Origin: an uncultured Lentisphaerota bacterium
GTDB lineage: Bacteria; Verrucomicrobiota; Kiritimatiellia; CAIQIC01
Length of the DNA: 36,652 bases
Assembly (NCBI GenBank): GCA_903912445.1
Contig: CAIWHP010000278.1
Span: 1 to 36,652 of the forward strand
Direction of reading: 5' to 3'
In this document: positions 16,601 to 25,380 of the stretch, piece after piece
How the letters are laid out: each line of letters starts with the position of its first letter
Position numbering within the stretch: the first letter of the stretch is position 1
Notes under the pieces: generated by a model
Told to the model about the DNA's origin: nothing
Database searches by the model: none
The model's input: the letters and a program-made list of their open reading frames with translations, nothing else
Translations under genes and position numbers: made by a program

Positions 16601-18264
16601 ACGCGATCAGCAATGGGTGAGAAATCAACATCGTCCGGCTGTTCGTAACAAAGGCGGGCGAGAAGCTGTGTGTCTTCGCGCGACGCATCCCCCTGCGCGA
16701 AACGTGTGCGCAGATGCAGATGCAAGGCCTCGTTGACCATGTAATCCACAATGCGGCGAGGTGTGTAATAAGAACCGGAGGCCTTACGTGCGCTCTCCGC
16801 CGCGGCCTTGTCGTCGGGGTCAATTTCGGCAAGGAGATTTTCAAAAACAAGGCCGAGAAGCTCCGGGTCGAGGGCGACGTCTTCTTCAAGTGGCGTATTT
16901 TCGGCGACTGTGAAGCGATAGCGATCAAAAATGCGATTGAGGCCTTCGACGGCACGGCGACTCTGGCGCCTGCCTGTGCCGACTTCAATGGTAAAGCCAT
17001 CTTCACGATGGGCAAAAAAGAGTTTATTCGGAATGCGGAAGGCTCCGTCGTCGATGGTATCCGAAGCATTATCCTCCGTGAGCTTGTCGAAAAGCCCACC
17101 GTTGAGGTAGGGAATGCGGTCGAAAAGGTCGTAGTTAAAATCGTCCGGCAATTGGTTCTTGCCTAGATAAGCAAGTTCCTTCAAGTCGGCGCGCGTGACG
17201 GTACGATCAGACGCGGCTTCCGGGCCGGACTTTCTCCGCCGGTTCATCGGCTGATTGAGGGCCTGAAAGAAAATGTTTTGTAGAATGCCGCGATAGTAGT
17301 GATTGCCATCAAGGTAGTGGCGGTCAGCCGTACCCAGTGTGAGCACACGCCGCCGGTCCGCAACATCATAGAGTTCCAACAACTCGGATGGAATGAGCCG
17401 CATCTCCTTTAGGAACCACGCGAAAAGCGTGCGGCAGATGAGCCGCACGGTAAATTCCTGCGTAGCACGGGCGCGGTGCGATGGGTCGTCCGGTGTGTGG
17501 TCGGGCAACCGGGCGAGACGGATTTCGCCCACGGCCCATCGGAACCAATCCACCAGTTCGCGGTAGAAGCGCTCATTGAGTTCCTGCGTGGAGAGAGTGC
17601 GCTGCCATGCATTATCGAGGTCGGCGAACGTGCGGATACTTCCGAAGTCTTCGCGTAGGCCATGAACGGAGAGTCGATTCAGAAGTTCGAGGTGGGCGCG
17701 GTGCGGTTGCCGACAGTCAATATTCCGAATAAGTGAAACACGTGTCAGAACATCGCGTGTTCCGTCGCGAAGATTTTTTCGTCGATTGATGACGGCAAGG
17801 GAAATGGCCTCGCCGTGCTTGAAAAGGACGAGCACCGGCATCGGAACAAGCCGGTTGATCGCACGTGTGATATTCGATAATTCGGTACGTCTTGGAGGCT
17901 CTCCGTTCGGATGCAAAGCAAGCTGCACGGCAATAAAAATATAGGACTTCACCACTTTGGCGTCATAAGCGGCTTCGACATGAAGGAGCAATCTCTGCCC
18001 ATTGTCGTCCACAAGTTCTGACTGGGTAAGTTGGAATAGGAATTCCAACGCCTGCCAGCGGGAAAGATATGCGTTGTCTTCGGTCAGCAGGCCGTTCGGG
18101 TCGAGCAATAGTTGAAGTTGATCGAGGGAATGAATCGGAAGCGTTCGCGGGCTACTGTAGCCGAGAGCAGCAAAGAAATGCTCGCTCGCGCTTCGCAACG
18201 GTTGCGAGGCGAAATTCCCAAGCGCGGTTATGATGCTTTGTCGCATGTCGGTGGCTGTGTTCAT
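13621..18264 (-). CDS. Eco57I-type adenine DNA methyltransferase fused to DUF3800
   Basis: A 1547-residue protein. I use the ATG at 18264; a TTG at 18330 is an alternative, and no clear ribosome-binding site decides. The N-terminal ~500 residues are unassigned. The methyltransferase core has 'YYTPRRIVDYMV' (near 530), AdoMet motif I 'LDPACGSGAFPMG' (near 569) and the N6-adenine motif 'NPPYG' (near 815). A target-recognition/Eco57I-like region reaches about 1270. From about 1317 to the end it is a DUF3800 domain: 'YCDES', 'EAKWTKVSPG', 'DIYYSLYYELLK', 'DIKDT' and 'SHEIRLLQVTDLLLG', with acidic residues placed as in an RNase H-like nuclease. No internal Met occurs near the junction, so the fusion is real. 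It follows the helicase gene and overlaps the next gene by four bases. Confidence 0.9.
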   Translation of the reverse strand: MNTATDMRQSIITALGNFASQPLRSASEHFFAALGYSSPRTLPIHSLDQLQLLLDPNGLLTEDNAYLSRWQALEFLFQLTQSELVDDNGQRLLLHVEAAYDAKVVKSYIFIAVQLALHPNGEPPRRTELSNITRAINRLVPMPVLVLFKHGEAISLAVINRRKNLRDGTRDVLTRVSLIRNIDCRQPHRAHLELLNRLSVHGLREDFGSIRTFADLDNAWQRTLSTQELNERFYRELVDWFRWAVGEIRLARLPDHTPDDPSHRARATQEFTVRLICRTLFAWFLKEMRLIPSELLELYDVADRRRVLTLGTADRHYLDGNHYYRGILQNIFFQALNQPMNRRRKSGPEAASDRTVTRADLKELAYLGKNQLPDDFNYDLFDRIPYLNGGLFDKLTEDNASDTIDDGAFRIPNKLFFAHREDGFTIEVGTGRRQSRRAVEGLNRIFDRYRFTVAENTPLEEDVALDPELLGLVFENLLAEIDPDDKAAAESARKASGSYYTPRRIVDYMVNEALHLHLRTRFAQGDASREDTQLLARLCYEQPDDVDFSPIADRVVDALDAVRVLDPACGSGAFPMGMLHRMVELLAWVDNDNERWKQRLLARLPAEVRADAAWGMEGKSYNYLRKLGLIQKNLYGLDIQPLASLIAKLRFFLTLVIEQDVHPTDRAHNYGLQALPNLETNLLCCNSLQDAGHGLLSGPVLANLRAAREEYYQPGTTRERRDEIAAQIGGELAALYPGFAEQAKGIKPPPVDEARGFTRTDRENARRSQDAAWLAEWFKHATLAAPFFNVETFFPELVGDGASRNPAPFHIVIGNPPYGVDVDDTVREPLGLASKDSYGAFIARFLGTVRRPGPLAEGGVLAYIVSDTFMTIKSHRPLREQMLEHRVHKMIRVAADTFNAVVNCAVILCQRGAAPAGQTCQMADFTNVSIHDQYERFLHLLYQTEGFSRRQNVANQTYAIYHYPQSIIRTNSNFPFFVASPKLFALMLDVGNEVRVTEQGLPAIAYNVSLNGQAMRVFKLGDQYSGMGRTRRWLNRGLFQVISGIKTGGNAKYLRLLSEDAQKNFDLIEPNVFLDDADAIALPDEQKQNGITGQSCFVRFEMGMPADTDNGLLPCYHQSPSQIAIDWSRDSIARMRTEAHSDLANAEFRFQPFDQQISFSFAGQYCPTFRRANAPVFLNAASRIFLRPEFHSHDWLGVLNSKFFRYLTRELINHTVNFGVDDIKEAPVLIDRPNLRELVAAILLAQQRNAAYDYASNEQVEIDRMVYAAYGLNEADVREVEDWYARRYKTLADAQRKNLAAKQGKTEEQIITRTTLHLYCDESRHLPHDSEPSLLLGLLECPAERAHALNAQLSALWAQHGLPKHFEAKWTKVSPGKLGFYRAVLEWFVATEDVSFRALVLPDKQQVFTRVPKEKREDIYYSLYYELLKNTITPGNSYRAFLDIKDTRGREKLDELGRWLEMNYPSLKKEERPQLQHVRSHEIRLLQVTDLLLGAVGFARRPVAANDSAAKRALVSLLEEKLNQKLTANSQAGMDKFSIESVDGLLL

Positions 18265-18653
18265 GGTCAGTCGAGAGGGAGAATGGTTTGAGTTCCAATC
18301 ACTGGGAGGAATGGGGCCGGAATTTTCCAACGATTGGAAATGGGGATTGATGTGCGCATAGGGAAGCGGGTTGGAGCCGTTCGGATACCTGTCCGTACCC
18401 TCTCATCAGGATAGCACCCCTCTCTGGAACCAGCTTTATCCATTATATTACCTATTGCCCAGATATCTTCGCGTACTACATCCACTACTACCCTTAATGT
18501 CGGTTTCTACACTCATTCCATATTACCCACTTTATTACCCAGATAACTGCATATTACCCACTTCTTTTCCAGCGAGCACTTCGCCCCATACCCTGGCACT
18601 CGACACAGCCATCGTGACCTGCACGTGGCAGTCGCGTATTTGTTCGAGCGTTT
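18265..18653. promoter_or_regulatory. pyrimidine-rich leader with direct repeats between helicase and methyltransferase genes
   Basis: This is the 389-base gap between the helicase stop (18654) and the methyltransferase start (18264). It is AT-richer than its surroundings. CATATTACCCACTT occurs exactly at 18519-18532 and 18550-18563 (31-base spacing). TATTACCCAGATA (18533-18545) is echoed by TATTGCCCAGATA (18453-18465). On the coding strand the unit reads as TGGGTAATA. Iterated sites upstream of the methyltransferase suggest a regulator-binding array or a separate promoter. No gene is seen here. Confidence 0.55.
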
Positions 18654-21600
18654 TCACAGGATCACCAGCCAGGTGACGAGTTCAAAATCCGTGGATTCCT
18701 TGACCTGTTCATCGAATTCCGGCAACAGGAAATCGCGGCCCGACTGCAAGCCGACGGCCAGTTTCTTTTGGAAGGTCCCCACGACAGAGGTCACGGCCGC
18801 GCGTAATTGCTGATCGTAGGCGCTCATGCTCTGTCCCTGCTCGGTCTGCTGATCAAACAGGCGGCAGAGTTCCTCGTAGGGCTCGGTCTTCCCCAGCGCC
18901 AGTTCGCGGAAAAGCATCAGGATGGTTTTGGCCTGCGTGAAGGTCAGGCGGACCTGACCATCCGCGTGGACATAGGCCAAGTAATAGGGCGAAAGCGGGT
19001 TCACCTTCTCATTGGTCGTGGTTTCATCCGCGACCTTGTGGCGCAGGCAGAAGAGCGCGCCAGGACGCGCCAAGGGGAGGGCCTCGGCCGGCGGCACGAC
19101 GGCATAGAGGCCCAGCGGCGCATTCTCCAGTTGCTCCCGATTGGCTTCGAGATAGCGCAGGAGGTCCATGCGGAAATCGTCGAGCGAGAAGTCGGCCAGC
19201 GTAATGGTGTCCTCGAAATCCTCAAGATCGAGGACTTCCTTGCGCAACCGTTCAAGCTGGCGGTCGCGCAGGCGCAGGTCGGCGGTGATGAGGTCCTCAA
19301 GCTGCTGTTCATCGAGCGGGTTATCGGTCTGGGTGGCCGTGACATCCACCAAGGCCATGCGGGCCTCGACGCGCAGCTTGAGTTTGATGTATTTATCCAG
19401 ATGTTTGGTCGGCCAGAAGTTGACCAGGTGAACATTGGTGGCGATGGAACCGATACGGTCAATGCGGCCGAAACGCTGCACGATGCGCACCGGATTCCAA
19501 TGGATGTCGTAGTTGATGACGGTGTCGCAATCCTGAAGATTCTGGCCCTCAGAAATACAGTCCGAGGCTATCAACAAATCCACCTGGACCTTGTCGTCCT
19601 GGCCGCGAAACTCAGCGCGTCGCTTCGACCGTGGCGAGAAATCGAGCAGCAATTCTGTGAAGTCCCGTGAGGTGGTATAGGTGGATTCGTTTTCGCCGCT
19701 GCCCACCACCAGAGAGGTGTGAATTTTGAGTTCCTTGCGCGCCCACTTGTGAATCTGCTCATAGAGATAGCGCGCCGTATCGGCATAGGCGGTGAAAACC
19801 AGAACCTTGCGATTGGGCTGCCCGTCTTTGTTGAGCGTCGGCTGACGGACTTTTTCGGCTATCCGGCGTTTGAGTTCGGCCAGTTTGGAGTCACGAGCGG
19901 GCGTAATGGGCTTGGCCAGGTCGAGGAGGGTATTCAGCTCCTTGCGGTCCTCGGCGATATGCGTCCGCCATTTCTTGAGGTCGAGATGCGCCATCTTGAA
20001 CGTCACCCGCCGGCCCACTTGCAGGGCATCGGCCAATTCAGGGTCATCCACTTCGTCGGGCGTCAAGGTGTCGTAATCAAGATCGGGGTTGGCCGCCTGA
20101 AAGGCCTCGAAGCGCGCCATGCGCTCTTCGAGGTTCGTGATCTTGGCGAGGGTGTTGCACAGGGAAATGCGGAAAGAGTCCACCGAGCTTTCGAGGCGCT
20201 TCAGCAGACTCACCCGCATCATGCCGGTGAGAATGCGTTCGCGGCCGGCTTGGGTGAACCCGCCGATGCGGCGCTCGTAGTTTTCCTTGATGTCCTTGGG
20301 CAGATCGTCGCGCAAGTGGTCAGAAGGCCGGAACAGCCAAAGCTTGTAATTGGACAGCTGATCCGCCACCGCGTCGTAGCTCGGGAATGTCCCGGCCGTA
20401 TCGATCTCCGAATAGATGGACACGGGCGGCACGCGCGTGGGGAAGCCGCCCAGCCGCGTCATTTCGTTCGCATAGTGTTTGCTGATATGCCGGCGTGAAC
20501 GCGCAATGGTCAAGGCATCCAGCATCTTCAGGAAGTCGCCGCCCAGGACACTGATCAGATCTTTTTTCTCGCGCTGGTGCGGCGGCAGCTTGGCCCAGTT
20601 GGTGAAGCGCGCCTGCGCATCCCGCGAAGTGATCTTGATGCTCTTGAGCCCGAGGATCGCATCGAGAGCGGCATCAGCCTTGGCGTCGCGCGCGACATCG
20701 CCGCCGGCGATGAAAGAGATCTGGTTGCGCAAGTCGGTCAGCTCATTGTTCACCGGTGTCGCGGAGAGCAGCAGGACTTTCGTACGGATACCAGACCCGA
20801 TGATGTCCTGGATGAGCCGCTCATAGCGCGTCCGGCGGACCGGCTTGCCATCTTCGCCCAAGGGGCCGACCGCGTTGTTACGGAAGTTATGCGATTCATC
20901 GATCACCACGAGGTCATAGTTGCCCCAGTTCAGGGCGGCCAGATCAATGCCGTTGGACGCGCCATCGGCGCGCGAAAGATCGGTGTGATGAAGGACATCG
21001 TAGCGGAAGCGGTCTTTCTCGAAGGGGTTGAGCGCGCTATTCAGGCGGTACAGGAGCCAATTGTCGGCCAATTTCTTAGGACACAGCACGAGCACCCGCT
21101 CATTTTTCAGTTCGAAATATTTGATGACGGCAAGCGCTTCGAAGGTCTTCCCGAGGCCAACGCTGTCGGCGAGAATGCAGCCGTTGTATTGGCGCAGCTT
21201 GTTGATGGCGGCTTTGGCGCCATCTTTCTGAAAATCAAACAGCGCCTTCCAGACCCCGGTTTCCAGAAGACTGGTCCGCTTCAGGGCCGCTTCGAGATCC
21301 GTGCCGTTATCAATGAACTTCTTAAAAAGGTGGAAGAGCGTTTTGAAATAGACGAATTGCGGGGGTTGATCCCGATAAATTTGCAGCAGGAAATCAAGCA
21401 CGCGCTGCTTCACATCCTCGACGCGTGACGTGTCGTTCCAAAGTTCTTCGAACCACGCGGCCAGGTCAGCGCGATCCCGGTCATCGCTGACGATGAGGTT
21501 CAGCTCAACGTTATTATTGGCCGCGGCAAGACCCAGCCCGCGCGTGGTAAAATTGGAGCTTCCCAAGATCGCTGCCGAAACCTCGCCACGGTGGACATAG

Positions 21601-21980
21601 GACATCTTGCCGTGGAGGAACCCCGTGCGCGTCACCGACCGCACCGCCACCTTTTCTTGGATCCACTTGGCACAGGCTTGGGCCACATGTCGCTGGTTCA
21701 AGCCACCGGCAAGGACCAGTCCATCATCGCTGAGCACGTAGGCCGCACCGTTTTTATTTTCTGGATCAATATTCTTAATGAAAGCCGCTTCGCCAAACAA
21801 CAACCGGATGCGCCCCAACGCATCGAGTTCCGCGCGTAATTTATCGTAGGCAAAAACCGTAAAATAAGCGGTCACCAGGTCCAGGTCGGCGCCGGGCAGC
21901 AGTTGCTGGCGAAGAAAATCACCCACACTGCCGCGCTTATGGTTGTCGCGAATACCAGAATTGTTAACAGGGGCAGACAT
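18654..21980 (-). CDS. PLD-nuclease / SNF2-type helicase
   Basis: A 1108-residue protein. The N-terminal ~200 residues are a phospholipase D-like domain (H-G-K in 'FLHGKMSYVHRG', then 'LGSSNFTTRGL'), a fold used by nucleases such as BfiI. A superfamily 2 helicase follows: Walker A 'ADSVGLGKTFEA' near 270, Walker B 'VIDESHNFRN' near 360 and 'LSATPVNNEL' near 410. The second RecA domain has 'ASDCISEGQNLQDCD' near 805 and 'QRFGRIDRIG' near 835. It could translocate on DNA and cut it, with the downstream methyltransferase providing self-marking. It is the first gene of the block. The ATG at 21980 has no obvious ribosome-binding site. There is no HsdS, PglZ or DUF1998 partner in the window. Confidence 0.92.
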   Translation of the reverse strand: MSAPVNNSGIRDNHKRGSVGDFLRQQLLPGADLDLVTAYFTVFAYDKLRAELDALGRIRLLFGEAAFIKNIDPENKNGAAYVLSDDGLVLAGGLNQRHVAQACAKWIQEKVAVRSVTRTGFLHGKMSYVHRGEVSAAILGSSNFTTRGLGLAAANNNVELNLIVSDDRDRADLAAWFEELWNDTSRVEDVKQRVLDFLLQIYRDQPPQFVYFKTLFHLFKKFIDNGTDLEAALKRTSLLETGVWKALFDFQKDGAKAAINKLRQYNGCILADSVGLGKTFEALAVIKYFELKNERVLVLCPKKLADNWLLYRLNSALNPFEKDRFRYDVLHHTDLSRADGASNGIDLAALNWGNYDLVVIDESHNFRNNAVGPLGEDGKPVRRTRYERLIQDIIGSGIRTKVLLLSATPVNNELTDLRNQISFIAGGDVARDAKADAALDAILGLKSIKITSRDAQARFTNWAKLPPHQREKKDLISVLGGDFLKMLDALTIARSRRHISKHYANEMTRLGGFPTRVPPVSIYSEIDTAGTFPSYDAVADQLSNYKLWLFRPSDHLRDDLPKDIKENYERRIGGFTQAGRERILTGMMRVSLLKRLESSVDSFRISLCNTLAKITNLEERMARFEAFQAANPDLDYDTLTPDEVDDPELADALQVGRRVTFKMAHLDLKKWRTHIAEDRKELNTLLDLAKPITPARDSKLAELKRRIAEKVRQPTLNKDGQPNRKVLVFTAYADTARYLYEQIHKWARKELKIHTSLVVGSGENESTYTTSRDFTELLLDFSPRSKRRAEFRGQDDKVQVDLLIASDCISEGQNLQDCDTVINYDIHWNPVRIVQRFGRIDRIGSIATNVHLVNFWPTKHLDKYIKLKLRVEARMALVDVTATQTDNPLDEQQLEDLITADLRLRDRQLERLRKEVLDLEDFEDTITLADFSLDDFRMDLLRYLEANREQLENAPLGLYAVVPPAEALPLARPGALFCLRHKVADETTTNEKVNPLSPYYLAYVHADGQVRLTFTQAKTILMLFRELALGKTEPYEELCRLFDQQTEQGQSMSAYDQQLRAAVTSVVGTFQKKLAVGLQSGRDFLLPEFDEQVKESTDFELVTWLVIL

Positions 21981-22394
21981 CAGCGTTGTTATTTTTGGCG
22001 ATTTTATGGGCGAATCGTTCTCAATTCATCGTAAACGGTCGCATGATACAGAATTTGCAGGCTACCGCAAGCAGGACCATCCCGGCGAGCCATCACCAGG
22101 TGCTTTACTTTGGCGCTGTGAGCATTGCATGCGCGATCTGCACACATAATCACCGGAGTCGGCCTAACAGACTTGGATCCCCAAGGTGGCCGCGACGGCA
22201 TCCACCCCAACCCGGAAACCTGCTTCCATGTGGAGAGACGGGGCAGGCCGCAAGCGGGATCAGTGCCGGGGTGCCCTGCAACGCCTAGAGCGCAGACGAA
22301 TCCGGTCAGAACGCCGGAGCCCTGCGGCCGTGCATAGGGAAGCAATATCGGGGTGCTGGTTCCCGATACGCTGAAGGTCTGAGCAGATACACGC
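21981..22394. other. intergenic region between the primase and helicase genes
   Basis: 414 bases with no convincing gene. Short open frames exist on both strands but have no ribosome-binding sites and are mutual shadows. The region must hold the helicase promoter if the helicase is not read from the primase operon. I cannot pick a clear -35/-10 pair. Confidence 0.4.
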
Positions 22395-24437
22395 TTATTT
22401 GGTAAGAGCTAACTCGCGCTCGGGCTGTGGAACACGGGCTAACGCAACAGTGGGATTGGTGCGCGGGCGCGCGATGCGCCATTCATAAAGCCGTTCCTCG
22501 GCCAGAAGCTCTTCGATCAAACCGCGTGCACGATTGACACCGATGCCTTCGGCTTGCGCCTTGCTGATCAGAACAGCCTTGGCAATCGGTTTCAGGGCTG
22601 GCACCAGCGTGAGGAGCATGTCCGGGGTCTTGCTGGCGCGATCCTGGGAAAGCGGCAGTTCGAGCGGGTCCACATCCTCCCAGAAAATCGTGCCGGATTC
22701 GCGGGCGTGTCGGAAAAGTCGGTCAAACTGTGTGGCGCCCATTTCATCCTTCCAGCCAATCCGGCCACCGCGCTTGGCCGCAATGAACCGGAAAACCGTC
22801 CGGTCGGCATCGTGGGGATCAATCACCAACACCGCCCGGGCCCAATTCGTGAGGTCGGCAGCGCCTGCGCCGGCATACATCCAGTCGCTGGGCTTCCACT
22901 CGCTGGTGTCGCGGTGATTGGTCTTGGGCGTGTGGTGATTGATGATGGCGGCACACTGATAGGTTTCCAACAGCGGGTTCAGCCCTTCCCGCACGAAATG
23001 CGAAATCAATTCCGATTCCTTGGGGTCGCCACCCAGATAGGCCTGCAGCGGGTCAATGCGGATGATGTCGGGTTTGAATTTTTCCACGGCTTTGGTAAGG
23101 AAAGCCAGGAACGCCGCACCGGTGCTGCATTTGTTGCCGAGATAGATGGTATTGACCCGGATGATCTCGCGATCAGCCTCGGTGAGTTGGAGCCCTTTCA
23201 TGATGCCGACGGCCATCTCGGTCATATCGCCGGCATCGTTCTCCGCCTGGATGCAGAGGATGCGCAGCGGCCGGGCCGGCTCGATGCCGAAGGCAGGGCG
23301 GCCCAGCGCCCAGAGGGCGTCTTGCTGCACGGAAGCGGAGCTCTTGCCGACACCGGAAGGGCCAATGAACAACATGCCGCCCTCAATGCAGAGAAAACGA
23401 TGGCCCAGCAACGTCTTGGAGGCGTCGATCGGGAGTTCGTAAAAATCCGTCAAAGAGCGCGGCGTGAACGCCTCGGGTGGATGTGGGGCCGTCGGTTGCT
23501 GGATGGCGGGCGGCGCGCTGTCGCCAAACACCGGGCCGGAATTGATCTTGCCCCAGGTCAGCTCGCGGTAATCGGCGCGGTCCCATTTCTCCCGATGAAG
23601 GCCGGACTTGGCGAACATGGAGAAGGACCAATCCTTGTTGCCGCCGGTCCAGAAGCGCAGCATGCTGAGCAAGGCCGCATCGGCTTCGCTCTGGCTGGCA
23701 TAGCCGAGCGCCTGCCATGCGCCTTCCCAAAGCTTGGAGAAGGTGGCGCTATTCTTGGCGCGCTCGGCGTGCGCGAGCACTTCCGAATCGTGGCGCAGTC
23801 CGGCGGAAGCGATCAAGCCCACCCGCTTCGGCGGGAACAGCCGGGCCAACAAGTCGTCCACTTCTGACTGGCGCGGTTCGATGCTGGCCGGTGTATCCGG
23901 CCAGCGTTCGCCGGTGATCACAAAGAAACGGCCGCGGCAATAGAACTCAAAAGAATCCTGCCGGCGCCCTTTGCCGTCGGGCAGGTTGGCGCGACAGAGC
24001 GCATGAATACCGTGGCCGGAGATGCTCACTTCCGTATAGGTGCTGAGCGCGGTCACGGCCGCATGGGCTTCGGGTGTGATGGTGCCGGAAGCGTCCAGAC
24101 AATGATCAATATCCATGCCCATGATGCCATCGCCATTGAACATGAAGCCGATGCCGGCCAGGCCTTCTTCCTCGGTGGCATGATCCCAGGCCAGTTTGAA
24201 ACTCGCCCAAGTCGTGGAGTCATTGGAGGCGGCATTGCGGTTTGTGCGGGGATTAACCGGAATCTTGGTCAGGCGTCCATCCCGGACCTCGAACCGCCAG
24301 CAGACCCAACGCGGGAGCTCCTTCAAAACGGCGGGAATGCCGTCGGCGGTCAAGCGGACGCGGGCTGCATGGGTGGCCGCGCGGATTTCGGGTACAGGCC
24401 CGGTAGGCTGGCCCGGAATATTCTCGGGGGCACTCAT
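22395..24437 (-). CDS. primase-polymerase / RepA-like helicase of a mobile element
   Basis: A 680-residue replication protein. The N-terminal ~200 residues resemble phage primase-polymerase modules: 'VNPRTNRNAASNDSTTW', 'GIGFMFNGDGIMGMDIDHCLD' with catalytic aspartates, 'EVSISGHGIHAL' and 'RFFVITG'. The middle holds a RecA-like ATPase: Walker A 'GPSGVGKSS' near 360 and Walker B 'IIRIDPLQAYLGG' near 463, then 'INHHTPKT'. The C-terminus is a winged-helix-like tail. Such proteins prime and unwind the excised circle of integrative elements or phage-like islands. The start overlaps the upstream zinc-ribbon gene by four bases (ATGA). Strong family resemblance; the exact subfamily is uncertain. Confidence 0.85.
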   Translation of the reverse strand: MSAPENIPGQPTGPVPEIRAATHAARVRLTADGIPAVLKELPRWVCWRFEVRDGRLTKIPVNPRTNRNAASNDSTTWASFKLAWDHATEEEGLAGIGFMFNGDGIMGMDIDHCLDASGTITPEAHAAVTALSTYTEVSISGHGIHALCRANLPDGKGRRQDSFEFYCRGRFFVITGERWPDTPASIEPRQSEVDDLLARLFPPKRVGLIASAGLRHDSEVLAHAERAKNSATFSKLWEGAWQALGYASQSEADAALLSMLRFWTGGNKDWSFSMFAKSGLHREKWDRADYRELTWGKINSGPVFGDSAPPAIQQPTAPHPPEAFTPRSLTDFYELPIDASKTLLGHRFLCIEGGMLFIGPSGVGKSSASVQQDALWALGRPAFGIEPARPLRILCIQAENDAGDMTEMAVGIMKGLQLTEADREIIRVNTIYLGNKCSTGAAFLAFLTKAVEKFKPDIIRIDPLQAYLGGDPKESELISHFVREGLNPLLETYQCAAIINHHTPKTNHRDTSEWKPSDWMYAGAGAADLTNWARAVLVIDPHDADRTVFRFIAAKRGGRIGWKDEMGATQFDRLFRHARESGTIFWEDVDPLELPLSQDRASKTPDMLLTLVPALKPIAKAVLISKAQAEGIGVNRARGLIEELLAEERLYEWRIARPRTNPTVALARVPQPERELALTK

Positions 24438-24970
24438 GGTGAGCCTTCCTGCGTAGGAGGCGAAATCACTCCGGTTTGAGGGTGATGGCTATCCTGATAT
24501 GGATTTTGCGTAGAGGGCGAAAAAGCACCTGATTTTCCTAAGGAAACAGCGGCTTTTTTCGGGATAACTGTTGACAGGCCAACCGCCGTTTGGCGGCGTT
24601 CGCGCTGTGCCGTCCGAAGGGTGTCCTTACGCCGCTTGGCAGCACAGTCCGGGCAGTAACGATGCTTCTTGCGCACGGCCCCGCCGCAGTCCGGGCATTT
24701 GCGTTCTGGCGCTACAGGTTGTCCGGTCATGCGCCGGTACGCTACGCATGCCGTATGCAAGGCGGCGGCACGCTTGGGGTCCGTCACAAACTCTGCCATC
24801 GGTAATACGCAGGCCTCAAAATAGGGACAGCGTTTACCAACGGCGAGCAAGCAGTGTGCCTTTGGGGTGCAGCCGGTAGGGCGCAGTTGTTCGTCGAACG
24901 TTGCGCCCAGGCACGATCCGTCGGCCTGATGGTTGGCACATTCGGCCTTCGCGAACTGTAGCGGTGTCAC
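24434..24970 (-). CDS. cysteine-rich zinc-ribbon protein of the integrative element
   Basis: A 178-residue protein. The N-terminal half carries scattered cysteines (C11, 'GSCLGA', 'TGCTPKAHC', 'KRCPYFEAC') that could bind zinc or an Fe-S cluster. Residues about 92-110 form a clear zinc ribbon (CPDCGG ... CPDCAAKRR) followed by a basic helix. The last ~50 residues are Ser/Pro/Gln-rich and disordered. It overlaps the HTH gene upstream and the primase downstream by four bases each, so the three are one tightly coupled operon. A DNA-binding or primase-accessory role is likely. Confidence 0.75.
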   Translation of the reverse strand: MTPLQFAKAECANHQADGSCLGATFDEQLRPTGCTPKAHCLLAVGKRCPYFEACVLPMAEFVTDPKRAAALHTACVAYRRMTGQPVAPERKCPDCGGAVRKKHRYCPDCAAKRRKDTLRTAQRERRQTAVGLSTVIPKKAAVSLGKSGAFSPSTQNPYQDSHHPQTGVISPPTQEGSP

Positions 24971-25293
24971 GGGACACCGCCGGTGATCTTCGCCAAGCCT
25001 TGCGTGGCAAGTTGCTCGATCTCTGTGCGCCGGTAACGGGTGCTGCTGCCGATGAGGACGGGCTTGAGCACGCCCTGCCGCGACAACCGCCAGATGGTCT
25101 GGCGGGAGAGCCGCAGCTCACGAGCGGCTTCGGTCGGCGTCAGCAGCAGCGTTGCCGGACGGTTGGTACGAGCGCTTTCCAAGGCCGCCAGCATGGCGGT
25201 GCGTTTGGCGGTGGGCGCGGTCAGTAGTTCGCGGATCGCCTGCTCGGGTGTCAGTCCAGATTCCCTAACCTTCTGCATGGTTTCCATCTTCAT
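24967..25293 (-). CDS. excisionase-like helix-turn-helix protein
   Basis: A 108-residue protein. Residues about 50-98 form a MerR/excisionase-type winged HTH: 'LTPTEAARELRLSRQTIWRLSRQGVLKPVLIG', then 'TRYRRTEIEQLA'. This is the HTH_17 pattern used by Xis proteins and small element regulators. The N-terminal helix (PEQAIRELLTAP) may mediate dimerisation. The start at 25293 follows GTGAGAG; a second ATG five codons on is possible. It is the first gene of the xis-zinc-primase operon and has a palindrome-rich upstream region (25381-25521), consistent with a regulator or directionality factor. Confidence 0.85.
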   Translation of the reverse strand: MKMETMQKVRESGLTPEQAIRELLTAPTAKRTAMLAALESARTNRPATLLLTPTEAARELRLSRQTIWRLSRQGVLKPVLIGSSTRYRRTEIEQLATQGLAKITGGVP

Positions 25294-25380
25294 CTCTCAC
25301 ATGACCCGGTACACCCAGCAAGCGGCAGGTGGCATGCCTTTACTCCTCGTGGAGTGCTGGGCGGAACCGGGTCGGTTGTT

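Noticed and set aside
13621-21980. Assignment of the helicase-methyltransferase pair to BREX, DISARM, type I or type III restriction
   Set aside because: No PglZ, BrxC, DUF1998/DrmB, HsdS or Mod/Res-type partner is visible; the architecture only partly resembles these systems.
22125-22337. 70-residue plus-strand frame in the primase-helicase gap
   Set aside because: No ribosome-binding site, proline/arginine-rich composition typical of non-coding GC-rich DNA, and overlapping frames on the other strand.
22554-23867. 437-residue plus-strand open frame opposite the primase gene
   Set aside because: Mirror of the real gene in GC-rich DNA; no domain motifs or ribosome-binding site, while the minus strand has clear primase and ATPase motifs.
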